Origin: Adiantum capillus-veneris
Taxonomy: Eukaryota; Streptophyta; Polypodiopsida; Polypodiales; Pteridaceae
Length of the DNA: 64,000 bases
Assembly (NCBI GenBank): GCA_014529385.2
Contig: CM043954.1
Location: 5,553,306 to 5,617,305, forward strand
Direction: 5' to 3'
The position numbers and the translations under genes were made by a program. The notes beneath the pieces were generated by a model. That model searched no databases. It saw nothing but the letters and a program-made list of their open reading frames with translations, and was not told the origin of the DNA. Below, piece after piece: positions 12,735 through 24,663 of this stretch (position 1 is the stretch's first letter; every line of letters starts with the position of its first letter).

Positions 12735-15700
12735 ATGCAAGCACCAAGGTGGGATGAAAATGGACCAGACAATGTGGTGGAACGCGATTGATGGTTGAAG
12801 GACAGGTTGTTGTGTCCGTGCTAGCACTGCAAAAGGGCCATTCCTAGGCTCCGATGAGTCTATTTGAAGCATGTCGAGGACTATGGAATGTGGGACGACC
12901 CACGGACAAGATTAACCGATCTTCATAAACTTTCACATATGGATAACACTCCTCACTGGAGTGTTGTAGGAGGAGGCTCTCAAGCGAGAAAGTCGGAGAG
13001 AAAATTGCAAGAAAATAGGTTTGTCTCTCCACCAAGAATGGGTGAGAGTTTGAGATCCAATGTAGGTGATTATGGGGGGGAGGAGATGGTAGATCTACCA
13101 CACCAGATGGAGGAGGATACAGTTATGGAGAATCTGGTTGTTGAGCTTCTCGGTCACGAGGAGGGTCCGCATGACGACTACGATTGTGGATGCTAAGAGA
13201 CTGCACAAAAGGATGAGGATACTCTTTTGGCGCAAGCAAGACACCTATATATCCCGGAGCTTCATTATCTACTCTCCGTGCTTCCCTAGAGATTTTGAAT
13301 CTACAGGTCATGTGCGCAATGAGAAATACAAGCATTGATCATCTTTTAAGGTTAAATAAACTTAGATTTTTACATTCTCTTTTCAAAGCGTTTTGATAAA
13401 TAAACTTTGCAACTAATGGTTAAATAAACTTCAATTTTTGCATCTTGTTATCGAAGCTACTTCCAAAGGGTCATAGGATGCCACAAGATAAATGCAGTGC
13501 TCATAAATTTGTTAATGTGCTAGGTATGGAATACAAAAAGATACATGCATGTGTTAATGATTGCATTCTGCTCTGCAATGAGTATGATCGGTTGGAGAAA
13601 TGTCCAAAGTGTGGTGAAGAGAGATACAAATACTTTCCCATTGATCTAGACAAAAGAAAGAAGACTCACCTGGTACCAAGGAAAGTTTTACGACATTTTT
13701 CCCTCATCCCTCGTATACAATACATGTACAAGACCATGACCTTCAACAAACTCCTTACATGACATGCCGTTATAATGCGTGTCCCAGTGGATTCACAAGC
13801 ATGGAAACACATTGAGAGAAAATGGCCGCATTCAAAGGAGACAGACAATATCTTTGTTTGGTCCTTGCAAGTGATGTTGTCAACCCTTTCGACACCAATA
13901 ATACGTCATGGAGCACATGGCCAATTGTCTTGATCGATTACAACATCCCCCCTTGGAAGAGCACCAAGAAAGGATACATCATGCTATCTATATTGATCCT
14001 CAAAAAGCACAAAGTCAAAAAATTGGATGTGTAGCTAGCCCCTCTTATTGATGATTTAAAGGAGCTATGGACCGGTATCCTTGTCTACGATGTGTCTCTA
14101 CCACCAACGGAGCGTCAAACCCATACTCGAGGCATACTTATGTGGATTATAGATGACTTTCCGGGTCTTGGAGAGGTCTTAGGTAACATACATGTAGCAC
14201 CCCTCAATTATTGGTTATTTTCTACAAAAGGTAACCATACTAATTATGAATATAATGTACTACCAACAGGTCTGTCTACATCCGGACATGCAATGTGCCC
14301 TATTTGTGGTCCCTCTCTCATCACAGAGCGTCGACGATCACACCTCAGAAAGGTCATTTATCCAAATAGTCATCGTTTTCTACCACCAACACGTGGAAAA
14401 TACAAATAACCTCTGAATGGAAAGGCCCCATATAGATGGACAATGAAAGATTAGAAAAGAGAATGGGATAGGCATTGCTCAATGGACCCCCTTCCCCCAC
14501 AGCTAGCCACGAGTATGAGACGATGTTTTGTGTTTTTTGAGTTGCCTTACTTGACCAATTTGAAGGTCCAACATTTGTTAGATTTAATGCACATATTCAA
14601 AAAAGTAGGCCAGATGATCAGGGGCCACATCATAGGCAAGAGCGACAGTGTTGGCATTACGGAGGACATGAAACATCAACGCAGATTGCCAACATCCGCA
14701 ATGCCGATGATGGAAGATAACGGGAAGTATCATATTCCAAAGGCACCATGGATCCTATCAAACACTAATCAAATCAAAGTGATAGAAGTTATTGCTTTCA
14801 TCAAAACACCTACAGGTTACATGCGGTCTTTAAAGGGGGCATTCTCGAAGACAAAGAAAGGTGATGAACCCCTATTACATGGGTTGCAATCCCACAATTG
14901 GCACAAGATGCTCCAGGTGATTAGCAACCCTTTATGTTTTATCTTACTTGGATGCTACTCTAATGTTATTACTTTTGAAAACACTATGCAGTTCATCTTA
15001 CCATTGAGCATCAGTGGATGTGGAAGCAAGAAATTACGTGATGCTATATATAAGATGGGAGAGATTGTTAGGTGGGTGAGCTCTAAGGAGATTGAAGTCG
15101 CATCCACACCAACTGCAAGATTGTTAGCCAAATAAGAATTTGTTCTCATTGAAGAGAGCTTTCCCAGGTCCGTACTAGTGAGCCAACTCCATCTTAAATT
15201 GCATCTTGTGGATGAGGTAGAGATTTGTGGAGTGGTCCATTCCCGTTGGATATTCTTCCTTGAGTATTTCTTGAGACACTCAAGGACTACGTGAGTCTAC
15301 GTTCACAGCCAGAGGCTAGCATGGACAAAGGATTGATTGCTCAAGAGTCGTTTGTGTACATCTCTGAGTACCTGGCTATAGTGGATGAAATGATGCCACG
15401 TTTATGGACTAGTAAAGAAGATCCAAAGATGGACTCTCATATGCCAAATGGGAAGGGAAGATAAAGCTCATGGAACATGATGCAATAAACAACTACCTTG
15501 TCCTTAATGCACCAAAGATGCAAAAGTGGGTAGATCTATATACAAAATTGAAAAGAAAGCGTGAAGAAGATCGAGAAGCGGATAGGGAAATGCACTCTAC
15601 AAAAGAAATTTTGCAATGTGGTTTACCCACCATACCTTGCCATGTTTCCAAAACTTATAAGGCCCGATTGGTTGCATGAACAAATGACTAAAGCTAAAGC

Positions 15701-15770
15701 TGATGGTGAGCATGTTAGCAATGAGGAGTGGGAGTATGCGTGCGAGGTTGTCTACCGAAGGTAATTGCTA
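12735..15770 (+). pseudogene. CACTA (En/Spm) TNP2-type transposase, decayed
   Basis: The family catalyses cut-and-paste transposition of CACTA elements. In order, the sequence shows: a remnant of the transposase-associated zinc domain (C-P-C ... HC near 12815); GMEYKKIHACVNDCILLCNE (13525-13585), a TNP2 hallmark, followed by CPKCGEERY; a ...RHFSLIPRIQYMY motif; a plus-strand block at 13860-14160 with NPFDTN, WPIVLIDYNIPPW and IDDFPGLGEV; then CPICGP. ELPYLTNLKVQHLLDLMHI (near 14540) and GLQSHNWHKMLQ (near 14883) match the conserved TNP2 core. C-terminal homology continues to about 15770. The frame changes several times and stops interrupt it, so it is non-functional. Confidence 0.9.
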
Positions 15771-15799
15771 ATCAAACTTATTATGTAGCTACCTATACT

Positions 15800-16490
15800 C
15801 AAACTTGTTCTACTTTCAACATGCAACAATGTTCAACTCAATGTGACATGAAGGATGGCACTTTTGAACTAATATTGTAGACAAATAACGAACACCAAAT
15901 GATAATGAAGTGATGGGCAATTTTGATGCGCAAACTCCAAGCGATATGGAAAATAGATATTGTGGAGTTATCCAAAGAATATTTTGAGTAGATTTTTGAA
16001 CTTTTTGAAAGTATGTGCTTGATGTGAAATTGTTTTCAGACGTTTCATCTAGACATGCAAGCGGTATCTACATGGTGGATTCTACGAGTTTCCATACGGG
16101 TAAAAGTGATATATACATCTCTCCAAAACGTTGTGAGTAAGTGATCTATCTTCTAAGTATTTACGAACAAAGGTTTTGGTTTGTCATACAAGTTACTCCA
16201 AGAGCAAGGTGTATACTAGATGACACAACGAACATAGGAACCACTGTGGATGAACACAATGATGATGATGATGCAAAAGAGGAAGCTTGACTTTGAGTAC
16301 TCAAAAGAAAAGCTCCTTTCAGAAACCAACAAACACCTATTCCCATCAACACTTTGGAACAAGATGAAAGACTATGGGAATCACAAAATGATGCAGCATC
16401 AATGGATGATGAATGGTTGGATGGAATTGACCTTCGCATCACAGTACAACTCAACAATCATAGAAAAAATGCATAAATAGATACCAAGGC
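15800..16490. other. Non-coding gap between CACTA gene and older retroelement
   Basis: AT-rich DNA with only short shadow ORFs. A GATGATGATGATG run lies at about 16258. The CACTA right terminus should lie here but no CACTA-type end was identified. Confidence 0.4.
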
Positions 16491-16847
16491 TCAAATGAAT
16501 GTAGTCAGTTATTCCACTTACAAGAAAGCTACAAATCGGTCTTTAGCATCGGGAATATCTGCTATCGAAGGATGCAACAAAAACCCAATAGCGGCATTGG
16601 GAGTGGTTAACTTGAATGTGATAGTAAATGGATTTTCATGCCTCATCTATTTATATGCACACCAGATAAACATATGAATGAAAAGATGGTTCTTCGAATC
16701 TCATGAATGTGGACATACAAAGTAGTACCACATTGGGACACCAATCAATTCAAGCTATCACTTAAAGGAGGACAACTCTTAGTTGCAATTTCACCGAGCA
16801 AAGAGGAATGAAAAAGAGGTCGCCACAAAAGAAACCACGAGATAATC
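16490..16847 (+). pseudogene. Copia-like polyprotein fragment, piece 1 of 3
   Basis: This is the left flank of the gypsy insertion. Just before the insertion the frame reads ...RSPQKKPRD. When the gypsy element and one copy of its TAATC target duplication are ignored, the frame continues without shift into the right flank at 31410 (piece 2). The upstream part is degenerate. The fragment is therefore an older retroelement that served as target for later insertions. Confidence 0.55.
16843..16847. other. Target-site duplication TAATC, left copy (gypsy element)
   Basis: TAATC directly precedes the left LTR and is repeated at 31405-31409, directly after the right LTR. It is a 5-bp duplication as expected for LTR-retrotransposon integration. 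Confidence 0.85.
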
Positions 16848-17209
16848 TATCATAATAATTAATATCTAATTCTCCTAAATGATTTTCTCATGTTAAACTG
16901 ATCATTTAATATGGGAAAGTGCCAGGGGAGAAAAAGCTTGAATATTGGTTAAGTTGGCAGACCGGCCACAGTAGGGATCCAAAGGAGGGAAAATAGGGAT
17001 CCAAACGAGGGGCCATCTTTTGAAGATAAATGTGCCACAATGGGCTTTAAAGACCCTAAGGTTCATCCCATTAAGACTTCCAAAATGCTAAGGTTCCAAA
17101 ATTCAAAAGGTTGTATCCAAAGGTCAAAAGCTTAGGAATATTTGATGCTTTGTGTGTGTACCAAAAGTCTTCACAACTCTTACAAAGGAGGGGGCAAACC
17201 TTGCAAGTA

Positions 17210-17214
17210 GGGGA
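17210..17214. other. Target-site duplication GGGGA, left copy
   Basis: GGGGA precedes the nested LTR element and recurs at 22980-22984 directly after it. In the intact 3' LTR of the gypsy element the corresponding site reads AGTAGGGCATGAGAG, uninterrupted. Confidence 0.9.
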
Positions 17215-17602
17215 TGCTACAAACGGGAGCATGGCTGCCCTGCAAAGTACTCATAATAGCACAATACAGACCATAAAAATGATAGATCAACATACCTGAA
17301 TCGTCGCATATGTACATGATCAATCTCAACACGAACATAGAGAGATAGAGAATAGAATAGAGCGAGGGAGAACGTGCAAGCACACCTCCGAAAGCGGAGT
17401 GCTACGCTGGCATGGCGAGAGAGAAGAGAGAAGGGAGAAGAAAGACACAAACAATGGGTGCAATCTCCCCCCGTGCAAGAGTGGCCATTTCCCTCTTGCA
17501 CGTATTTAATTTATAGATTCTTGAATGGTCAAAGTGAGTACAAACTGGCCGGCCAGTCATAAATGGCCAAAGCTCATAAAGAGAACTTGAATAATAAAAT
17601 AT

Positions 17603-17648
<46 letters not shown>

Positions 17649-17725
17649 ATTCACATAGGCCTAGCTCGGTCTAGTCTTTTCCACCTGTCAGCTGCAATAA
17701 ATCATAAAATATCATTTCTATAACA
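17215..17725 (-). repeat. 3' LTR of the nested LARD-like element
   Basis: Nearly identical to 22473-22979. It contains a (TA)n tract at 17608-17646 that is shorter and differently structured in the other LTR. Sequence shared at its edge includes CTGCTACAAACGGGAGC / GCTACAAACGGGAGC. Confidence 0.92.
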
Positions 17726-20700
17726 TACCTCTCCGTTGGAAAGCAACTGTCCTCAGTTGCGAAGATAAGAATCTGCAAACAATACTTGTCAAAAACAGTG
17801 ATTAGTACGCCGTGTCAAAAACATTAGATAATATATGAAACTAAACAATAGTAGCTTATGCCTGCCGTCATCCACATACTACCTATTCTAGTGTCCCATA
17901 CCACTAGAATAAGCAGTATATGTCATACCCTGATGAATCAGGATATCATTGGTCACACTCATCATTGTATAAATCAATTCTCATCAATCTCAAGTTCAGT
18001 TCCATAAATACTCAGCAGAAAATCATCATGTACCAAATCCAAATCCAAATTCAAAATATCTTTCATTTTCTATACCCGGGTAACAAAATCATACCAGTTA
18101 CAGTGGTGGCCAACCACTGCAGCATGATTTTGTGATCGGTGTTGCCTCAAACGGCGAATCTACACCGATAAGATGTGCTGCCTAAATCGGCGAATTTACA
18201 CTAATGCTGCCTAAATCGGCGAATCTGCATTTTAAAAATCATGAATCTGTAATTTATCAATGTGCTGCCTAAATCAGCGGATCTGCACCAAGATGAGTAT
18301 CTACACACTGCCTAAATCGGTGAATCGGTGTGTTCGTGACCAATGGACTAGAGAAGGCATAACGGAGAAAATAAAAATAGTTACTATGTTAACATCGTAG
18401 TGCAGTATATCAAAGGCACTTAAAAAAAATTGTTGTGCACTATCCCAAAACACCGTGGATCACATGAGTACTGCAGGGCTTATTGACAAATCATCAAAAA
18501 ATACTTGTAGTACAATTAGAAGCCATGATCGAAGCATTTGATGGAGTATTCAGTGAGCAGATAATGTAGAGAAATGAAATTAAAAATAAAAGTGATGTAT
18601 CTGAGATTCCATTTTATAAGTATTAGTGATGACATGAGAGATGTTGGGTTGCCTAATCTAGAAAAGATTGTCGGTAAAGCAATTATGAAAAGGGGAGTGA
18701 GGTTAATGTACATACCTTGAGGGTACACTGCATCAAAATTATATGAGCCAGTGTGTTTGTGGAGAGAGATATGACCGTAACTTGCATCTGAGGCGTGTCA
18801 AACAGATTTGTAGAAGCTAAGGAGAACTGCGACTATCAAACTTGCACCATAGTATAATTAACAATTCCAAAATATGTTAATTTTGTGTTAGTAATTTGAA
18901 ATAAAATACAAGACTATGTTTTCTGTTGAGAATTTGATTCAAGATTAGTGTGCGACCACATATTAAGAACATACAGTGTTAGCACTTTGATTCAATAATC
19001 GCAAAATAAATTAAATGAAGCTGGAACACAAATTAAAAGTTAGCCATGTCCCTGCGAAAATGGAAATGTGAGAAAATGTTGCAGTCGTAACGAAATAGCA
19101 CAAATAGACAAAAACCACGAACAAGGCAGAAAAAAAATGTAGGTAAGGAGATCTAATTGGATTTTATAGTGCAATATGGGAGATAAAACTCATGGTTGTT
19201 TGATTTAAATGTGTTTGTATGCGTCCGTATAGCATCGAAATTGATAAATGAGTGTGTGTGGGTGTGTTTAGTGTTCTCTAGATAATGCGATCATAAACTA
19301 ATTCCCTCGACAGTCTTTAGGTCTACATGCCAGTGGTACATTATATTGTTGTGCCCCTGCACTCTTCATAAAACCCATATTACTTGAATCATATGTAGCC
19401 GGTGTGTGTGCACGATTATAGACCCTAAAAATTCCACACTAAAATCGTCATCATCATTGTCGACGCCTGAGGATAAATGTCATCTGGTGTTGTGCGAGAA
19501 AGTAGTTCATTGTTCGCTGAAGAACGTCATCAATGTGCGCCGCTGTAAGTAGTGGTACTGGAAGGGGAAAGAAGGAGAGTTAAATGAAATGACAGACTAC
19601 ATTACGCATCTTCAAAATGCCTAGGAGACCTCCCTGATACAATCTTTATGGAGCTAATACAATGTCAGGGCACAAAATTGAAATGAAATGAAGTAAAAAA
19701 AACTAAAAGTCTAAGGGCATTAGACTAAAATAATTAGCGGCATTGTCGACAATTCCCATGGATGCTCTGCAACGGGTATTGTCGCAGAAAGTATTGCATC
19801 AATCCGAAAGAGCTTTGTTAATGTCCGTCTGTCTAAGTAGTCAGGGGGACCCCACTGTTGTATGGGCGTCGGATGCAGCAAATGAGGGGGAGAGAGAGAA
19901 AGAGAGAGAGAAAGATGGAGGGGAGTGAAGACAGAACAAGAAATGAAATGAAATGTTAAATGATCCGTCCTCGGAAGGCCTATGGTAACACACTAATACA
20001 ATCTCATAAATTTAATACAATGTCTGGGTACAAAATAAAATGAAGGAACGGGGTGTCAAAGAGTGGTGTGCACTTTGTGTGCTACCAGAGCTTGAGGAGG
20101 GTTACATGGCAGAAGATGGGTGGGAACCACTGGTGGTTCAACTTATTAAAGGGGGAAATGGAAGTTATATTAACTTATATATATATATATAAAAATCGCC
20201 TGCAATGGTGGCGAGGGTATCGCGCACGTGGAGCCGCCGTCATGCAAAAGGAAACCAACGCCGGAGGAAGGGGGAGCAGAAGCGGGGATCTGCAAGAGCG
20301 CAAGGGAGCTTCGATTAGAAGGGGCCGTTGGCGGCGAGCAGCTCAACAGGATGCCATCAAAGGGCTGGGGTTGCGCTTGTTATCAGTCAAAGTGTCGATC
20401 TCCTTCTAGGTTGAATCCGCGAAGTCTGCAGTTTGGACACGACGAAAATATGTAAAATTGGAGGTGAGAGAATCCTGGATGTGTGTGTGCGTGTATATTG
20501 ATTTGAGTGTTCCAACAAGACCTCTGTGCCTTTGCTTTCAGGGCTAGGTTGGTGGTATACAAGGTGTGCTGGCGAGGGGGATTCTACGATGCTGACATCC
20601 TGGGGGCCTTTGATGAGAGGAGAGCCGAAAGTGGCATGCAGGGCTATAATTAGTTGCAGGATAGAATTAAACTCTGCTGATGCGAGTGCTTCATATCTCG

Positions 20701-20950
20701 GACGCAACAAAGCACCAAACACCAGCGAGTGCTCCTGATGCGATAGGAGTGTTGATCTCGGGTTGATGGTCGTGGAGTGCATGTAGCCAACCGACACAAC
20801 CAAAGGCAGGCATGCATCAACTACCTAAGTTGGTCTAAGGCGAGAGTAAGAGAGAATTGGACTGCGCCTGTACTGTGTGTAAGAGGGACGGTTGCTGCTC
20901 GGTAACTGACCACAGTCGCATGCTGCATGGCAATTAGCCAAGGAGAAGGG

Positions 20951-20990
<40 letters not shown>

Positions 20991-22458
20991 GAGAGCTGGA
21001 CTCTGTTTGGTGGCTAAGAAGCGCGACGTTAGACTGAGAGAGAGAAGGTGAATGGTTGGCAATGAGAAGAGTGCCTGGCGGTTGTAGTGAGAGAGAGCTG
21101 AAGTTCGAGGAGTTGCATGGCATGAGAGTCAGCAGCACCAGTCGGGGGAGTTGGTGGGGTTGAAGACGTCCAGTGGAGCTGCTGGGTGGGTGGTCGACCA
21201 CCAAATGAGAGAGAGAGCGATGAGTTTGCATGGTGGAGTCGTGCAGTTAAAAGCAACCGGTTGCGAGACTACTGCTTTTGCAAGTGGTCAAGAGTAGGTG
21301 AGCCAGAGATGCTAGGGTCGCTAAGGTGTGCCAACCAAGAAGAAAATGGCGCAACAGTGAATATAGTTTCATGCTTGCGAAAGTAGCATGAGTGAGAGAA
21401 AATTGTGGGCGCGGCTCACCATGCAGCGGTTGTAAACAACCTCACTAGCTAGAGCATGTGGATGAGTAGCCGGGTTTGCATGGACAATTGTGGGCCATAG
21501 AGGGCAGCTTGTGGAAGGGGGGGTGGGTCATGTCTACAGGCGGGCCTGAGTTTTTGAAGTCACTAAGAGTTGGCATTGCAAGTTGCAATATGCAGGCTTT
21601 TGCCTACTCAAAAAGAAGCAGGAAAAAAAAAAAAACAAGCCTCGCTGGTTGGAGCTATTGAACGAGGATGTGCCATGGTGGTAGCGAGCCTTAGTAGTGA
21701 CTGCCGTGATGTTGAAACAACCATCGACGTTTTTATCCCCCAAGGTGTTAGAGCTTTACTTATTCAAAGTTCCCCAAATCTACATCCTTCTTCTGCTTTG
21801 CAAGCCTTCAGTAAAGAGATCTATCAGGTCTCTTCGGATTATTAATTTTTTAAATAATTTTTTTTCCAATGATGTTGAAATTTCATCCCTCCTGAATATC
21901 TGGTCTTGAGTTCGAGACTCATCTGATAAGTCCTTGAGGTTGCCTCGGAGTTGTTTGTACCATATTAAAATTCTCTTTTCTTTTCATTAATCTGCTACAT
22001 CATCTCTCGCTCCTTTTTTCTTTCTCCCACTACTAATTCTCCATATTTATCTTTACTATAAAAAAAATTATTCCTCTTATTATATATATATATATATATC
22101 CAAAGCATGCAATCAATAGACATACTCTTATGCATGTTGTGATTGAAGATAAAATATCTCTATGATTGCTTCGATAGTAGTAGTTGCAACTTTCAGTTAT
22201 ATTCTCCTCTTAGGGAAAAGATTATTTACTATCGATTCACGATATAAACACATTTTCAAGGAAACAAATATGCACGAACTACCGAATATAAGCATCAAGA
22301 TTTTTTTCAATAACAAGATCTTTCTCCTAATATTTTTATGAAAGAAATAAACAAAAGAAAAATAGCAAGAATCGTGATAAGTACACTTAGCTCCATATTT
22401 TATCGCACATAGAAACCTTGGTTGTTATGATCCACAACTCACCAAGAACAACGCACCT
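17726..22458. other. Internal non-coding region of the LARD-like element
   Basis: There are no conserved retroelement domains. A purine-rich minus-strand tract (AACGGAGAGGTA) lies beside the LTR at 17726-17737 and could be the polypurine tract. At 18135-18330 a short unit containing GCTGCCTAAATCGGCGAATC recurs five to six times. A (GA)n tract lies at 20953-20996, and GA-rich leader-like DNA follows to 21230. Predicted ORFs here are short and have composition typical of chance frames. Confidence 0.7.
18135..18330. repeat. Short tandem repeat with GCCTAAATCGGCGAATCT core
   Basis: Irregularly spaced copies (about 30-50 bases apart) of a core containing CTGCCTAAATCGGCGAATCT. The CGGCGAATC portion is followed by TGCACC or TACACC. 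It is probably a satellite-like or regulatory repeat within the LARD interior. Confidence 0.75.
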
Positions 22459-22471
22459 CGCTCTGATACCA
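22459..22471 (-). other. Primer-binding site of the nested element (tRNA-Met type)
   Basis: Plus strand GCTCTGATACCAC is the complement of TGGTATCAGAGC, the usual initiator-tRNA-Met primer site of plant LTR retrotransposons. It lies beside the LTR at 22473, so transcription runs leftward. Confidence 0.85.
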
Positions 22472-22472
22472 C

Positions 22473-22979
22473 TGCTACAAACGGGAGCCTGACTGCCCTG
22501 CAAAGTACTCATAATAGCACAATACAGACCATAAAAACGATAGATCAACATACCTGAATCGTCGCATACGTACATGATCAATCTCAACACGAACATAGAG
22601 AGATAGAGAATAGAATAGAGCGAGGGAGAACGTGCAAGTGCACCTCCGAAAGCGGAGCACTACGCTGGCACGGCGAGAGACAAGAGAGGAGAAGGGAGAA
22701 GAAAGACACAAACACTGAGTGCAATCTCCCCCCGTGCAAGAGTGACCATTTCCCTCTTGCACGTATTTAATTTATAGATTCTTGAATGGTCAAAGTGAGT
22801 ACAGACTGGCCGGTCGGTCATAAATGGCCAAAGCTCATAAAGAGCACTTGAATAATAAAATGTACAATAGATAGATATATATATATATATATATATATAT
22901 CCATTCGCATAGGCCTAGCTCGGTCTAGTCTTTTCCACCTGTCAGCTGCAATAAATCATAAAATATCATTTCTGTAACA
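22473..22979 (-). repeat. 5' LTR of the nested LARD-like element
   Basis: Partner of 17215-17725; it begins TGTTACAG when read on the minus strand. Low divergence between the two LTRs suggests a fairly recent insertion compared with the gypsy LTR pair. Confidence 0.92.
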
Positions 22980-24252
22980 GGGGATGAGAGAGAAACACAC
23001 ACACACACACACACACAAGCCTCCTTTACACAAAGGGAATGAGGGATACATGTCAACTCCCTAGCCCAAATGCCCACAAGGTGTACTCAAATCCTATTGG
23101 ATGGCCATGGAGGTGGACCAATAAGAATGAGGCTAGAGTAAATCTAGTTTAATTAATTTGAAAACACTTAATAAAAGAACCAATAAGAATTAAGTTGTCT
23201 AGAAGACTATTGGACAGTCTCCGAAGGGGTCCAATGAGCATTCAATAACCCAATGGCTTGCGTGATTCCTATTGGCCAAGAGAGAAAGGGGTCCAATGAG
23301 AGTTTAGTTGCATTAATTAATAACCTAAAGCTCTCACAAAAGGGGAAAGGGGGACGCATGGTAGAAGGCTATCACTTATGCTCCTTAAATCATATTGGCT
23401 AAGCCTGGAGAGGTCCAATGGCGTGGTAGCATGAGCAAATAGCAAGAGGGGTTGACCAAGAGAGAGAGGGGGCTGAATTTTGAAAGGCATTATTGCATAC
23501 ACACTCACACTAACTCATGTGTGAAGCAAGAAGACTCTCTCTGTTCTTTTCAAGCTTTAATGGAAAGCTTATCACCTACTCCAAGCTTGTGAGAAGGGAG
23601 GCCTACACCAACAACTCTTGGCTTTGTGATGCAAATCCAACCAAGAGCCAAGCTTCAATGCATGCTCATCTCCTCTACCATGATAATTACTAAGCTATGC
23701 TATGCTAATATGAGTGATTATGTGAGGAGATGTACATCTTTCTCGTAAGAATACTTCTTCTTTCTCTTAATCTACTCTCATACCCCGCTAGCTCTCACCA
23801 TCTTTGAAGGTGTGTGAGGTCTTATCTAAGACTGTGAGGTCTTGTCTAAGACTGTGAGGTCTTGTCTAAGACTGTGAGGGAATTGATGTTGTGTTTTATA
23901 AGTGTTTTTCTTAGTGCTTGACGCTTCCATCTTCATTGCACTAGCTAGTATTGAAGGAACACAAAGAATTGTACTGTAAATATGTCTCTCTTGATGGGAG
24001 AAACCTATAATACAAAGCCTTTTGGAGGGGGGACCGGCTCCATGTAAATCCGGTCCTCAACTATGTCAAAAGCTTAATTTCTATCTCTTTTGAAGTATTG
24101 TTCATGATATCTAACTAGGTGTTGTGCTTTTTGTTGCTCTCTCTACCCAAGCACTCTTGTTATGCTCATTAGGAATCTATTCTAATGAAATGCTCACTAT
24201 GTTCATGCTATTTTCCGCTACACACAAGGTACTAGGCCATTAAATGTTACAT

Positions 24253-24266
24253 TGGTATCAAAGTGC
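24253..24266 (+). other. Primer-binding site of the gypsy element
   Basis: TGGTATCAAAGTGC begins one base after the LTR end. It matches the first eight bases of the initiator-Met primer site and diverges after that. No other primer candidate is nearby. Confidence 0.75.
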
Positions 24267-24663
24267 AAGGTTTCTCTTTTCTTGCTCAAGAAGGGTGGTC
24301 CTCAAGCTAGGTATAATTGGTTGGTATTATTAATTGCATTTGAGTAAGTAGAATAGGGATTTTTCAGCCTTGCAGTGTGCCTGCCTTCGTGCAGATAACG
24401 GGGCATCATCGAGAGCTATGGTCTTAATAATGGAGTCCTATGGGGCTTGCCTACGGCTTAAGAACTATTGAGATATTAGAACCTTGATAGGAGCCAATGC
24501 TGTTTTGGTGTTGAAGGACCCTCTCTTCTGTTCCTTGCAATTAATGGTATTCGAGCCACAGGTACATAAACTTGAGTGCTTTTCTAAAGGGATAAAGAGG
24601 AGTAGAAACCAGGGCTTGAAGTGCCAAAGTACACCTAAAAGTTTACACCTAAACGTTGTTAGA

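Larger units (their letters stand above)
17215..22979 (-). mobile_element. Non-autonomous LTR retrotransposon (LARD-like) nested in the gypsy LTR
   Basis: Two LTRs of about 510 bp (17215-17725 and 22473-22979) flank 4.75 kb with no reverse transcriptase, integrase or Gag ORF. Read on the minus strand, the element starts TGTTACAG, ends GTAGCA, and has a primer site TGGTATCAGAGC next to the LTR at 22473, which fixes its orientation. The 5-bp duplication GGGGA shows intact integration. It must depend on proteins from another, copia-like element (inference). It is younger than the gypsy copy it interrupts. Confidence 0.92.
16848..24251 (+). repeat. 5' LTR of the gypsy element (split by an insertion)
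   Basis: Aligns along its length with 29764-31404, apart from the insertion at 17215-22979. It ends ...GGCCATTAAATGTTACA. Differences from the 3' LTR include a much shorter CA microsatellite (22997-23018 against 30140-30220). A 23-bp unit with GTGAGGTCTTGTCTAAGACT repeats about three times at 23811-23880 but is single in the 3' LTR. Confidence 0.92.

Noticed and set aside
15800-16847. CACTA right terminus
   Set aside because: No TAGTG-type end matching the left CACTATAAGAAAG was found; the element is listed without a right boundary.
20053-20803. Overlapping ORFs of 75-138 codons inside the LARD-like element
   Set aside because: No domain, strong composition bias, both strands open in overlapping frames, and no similar ORF in a related element.
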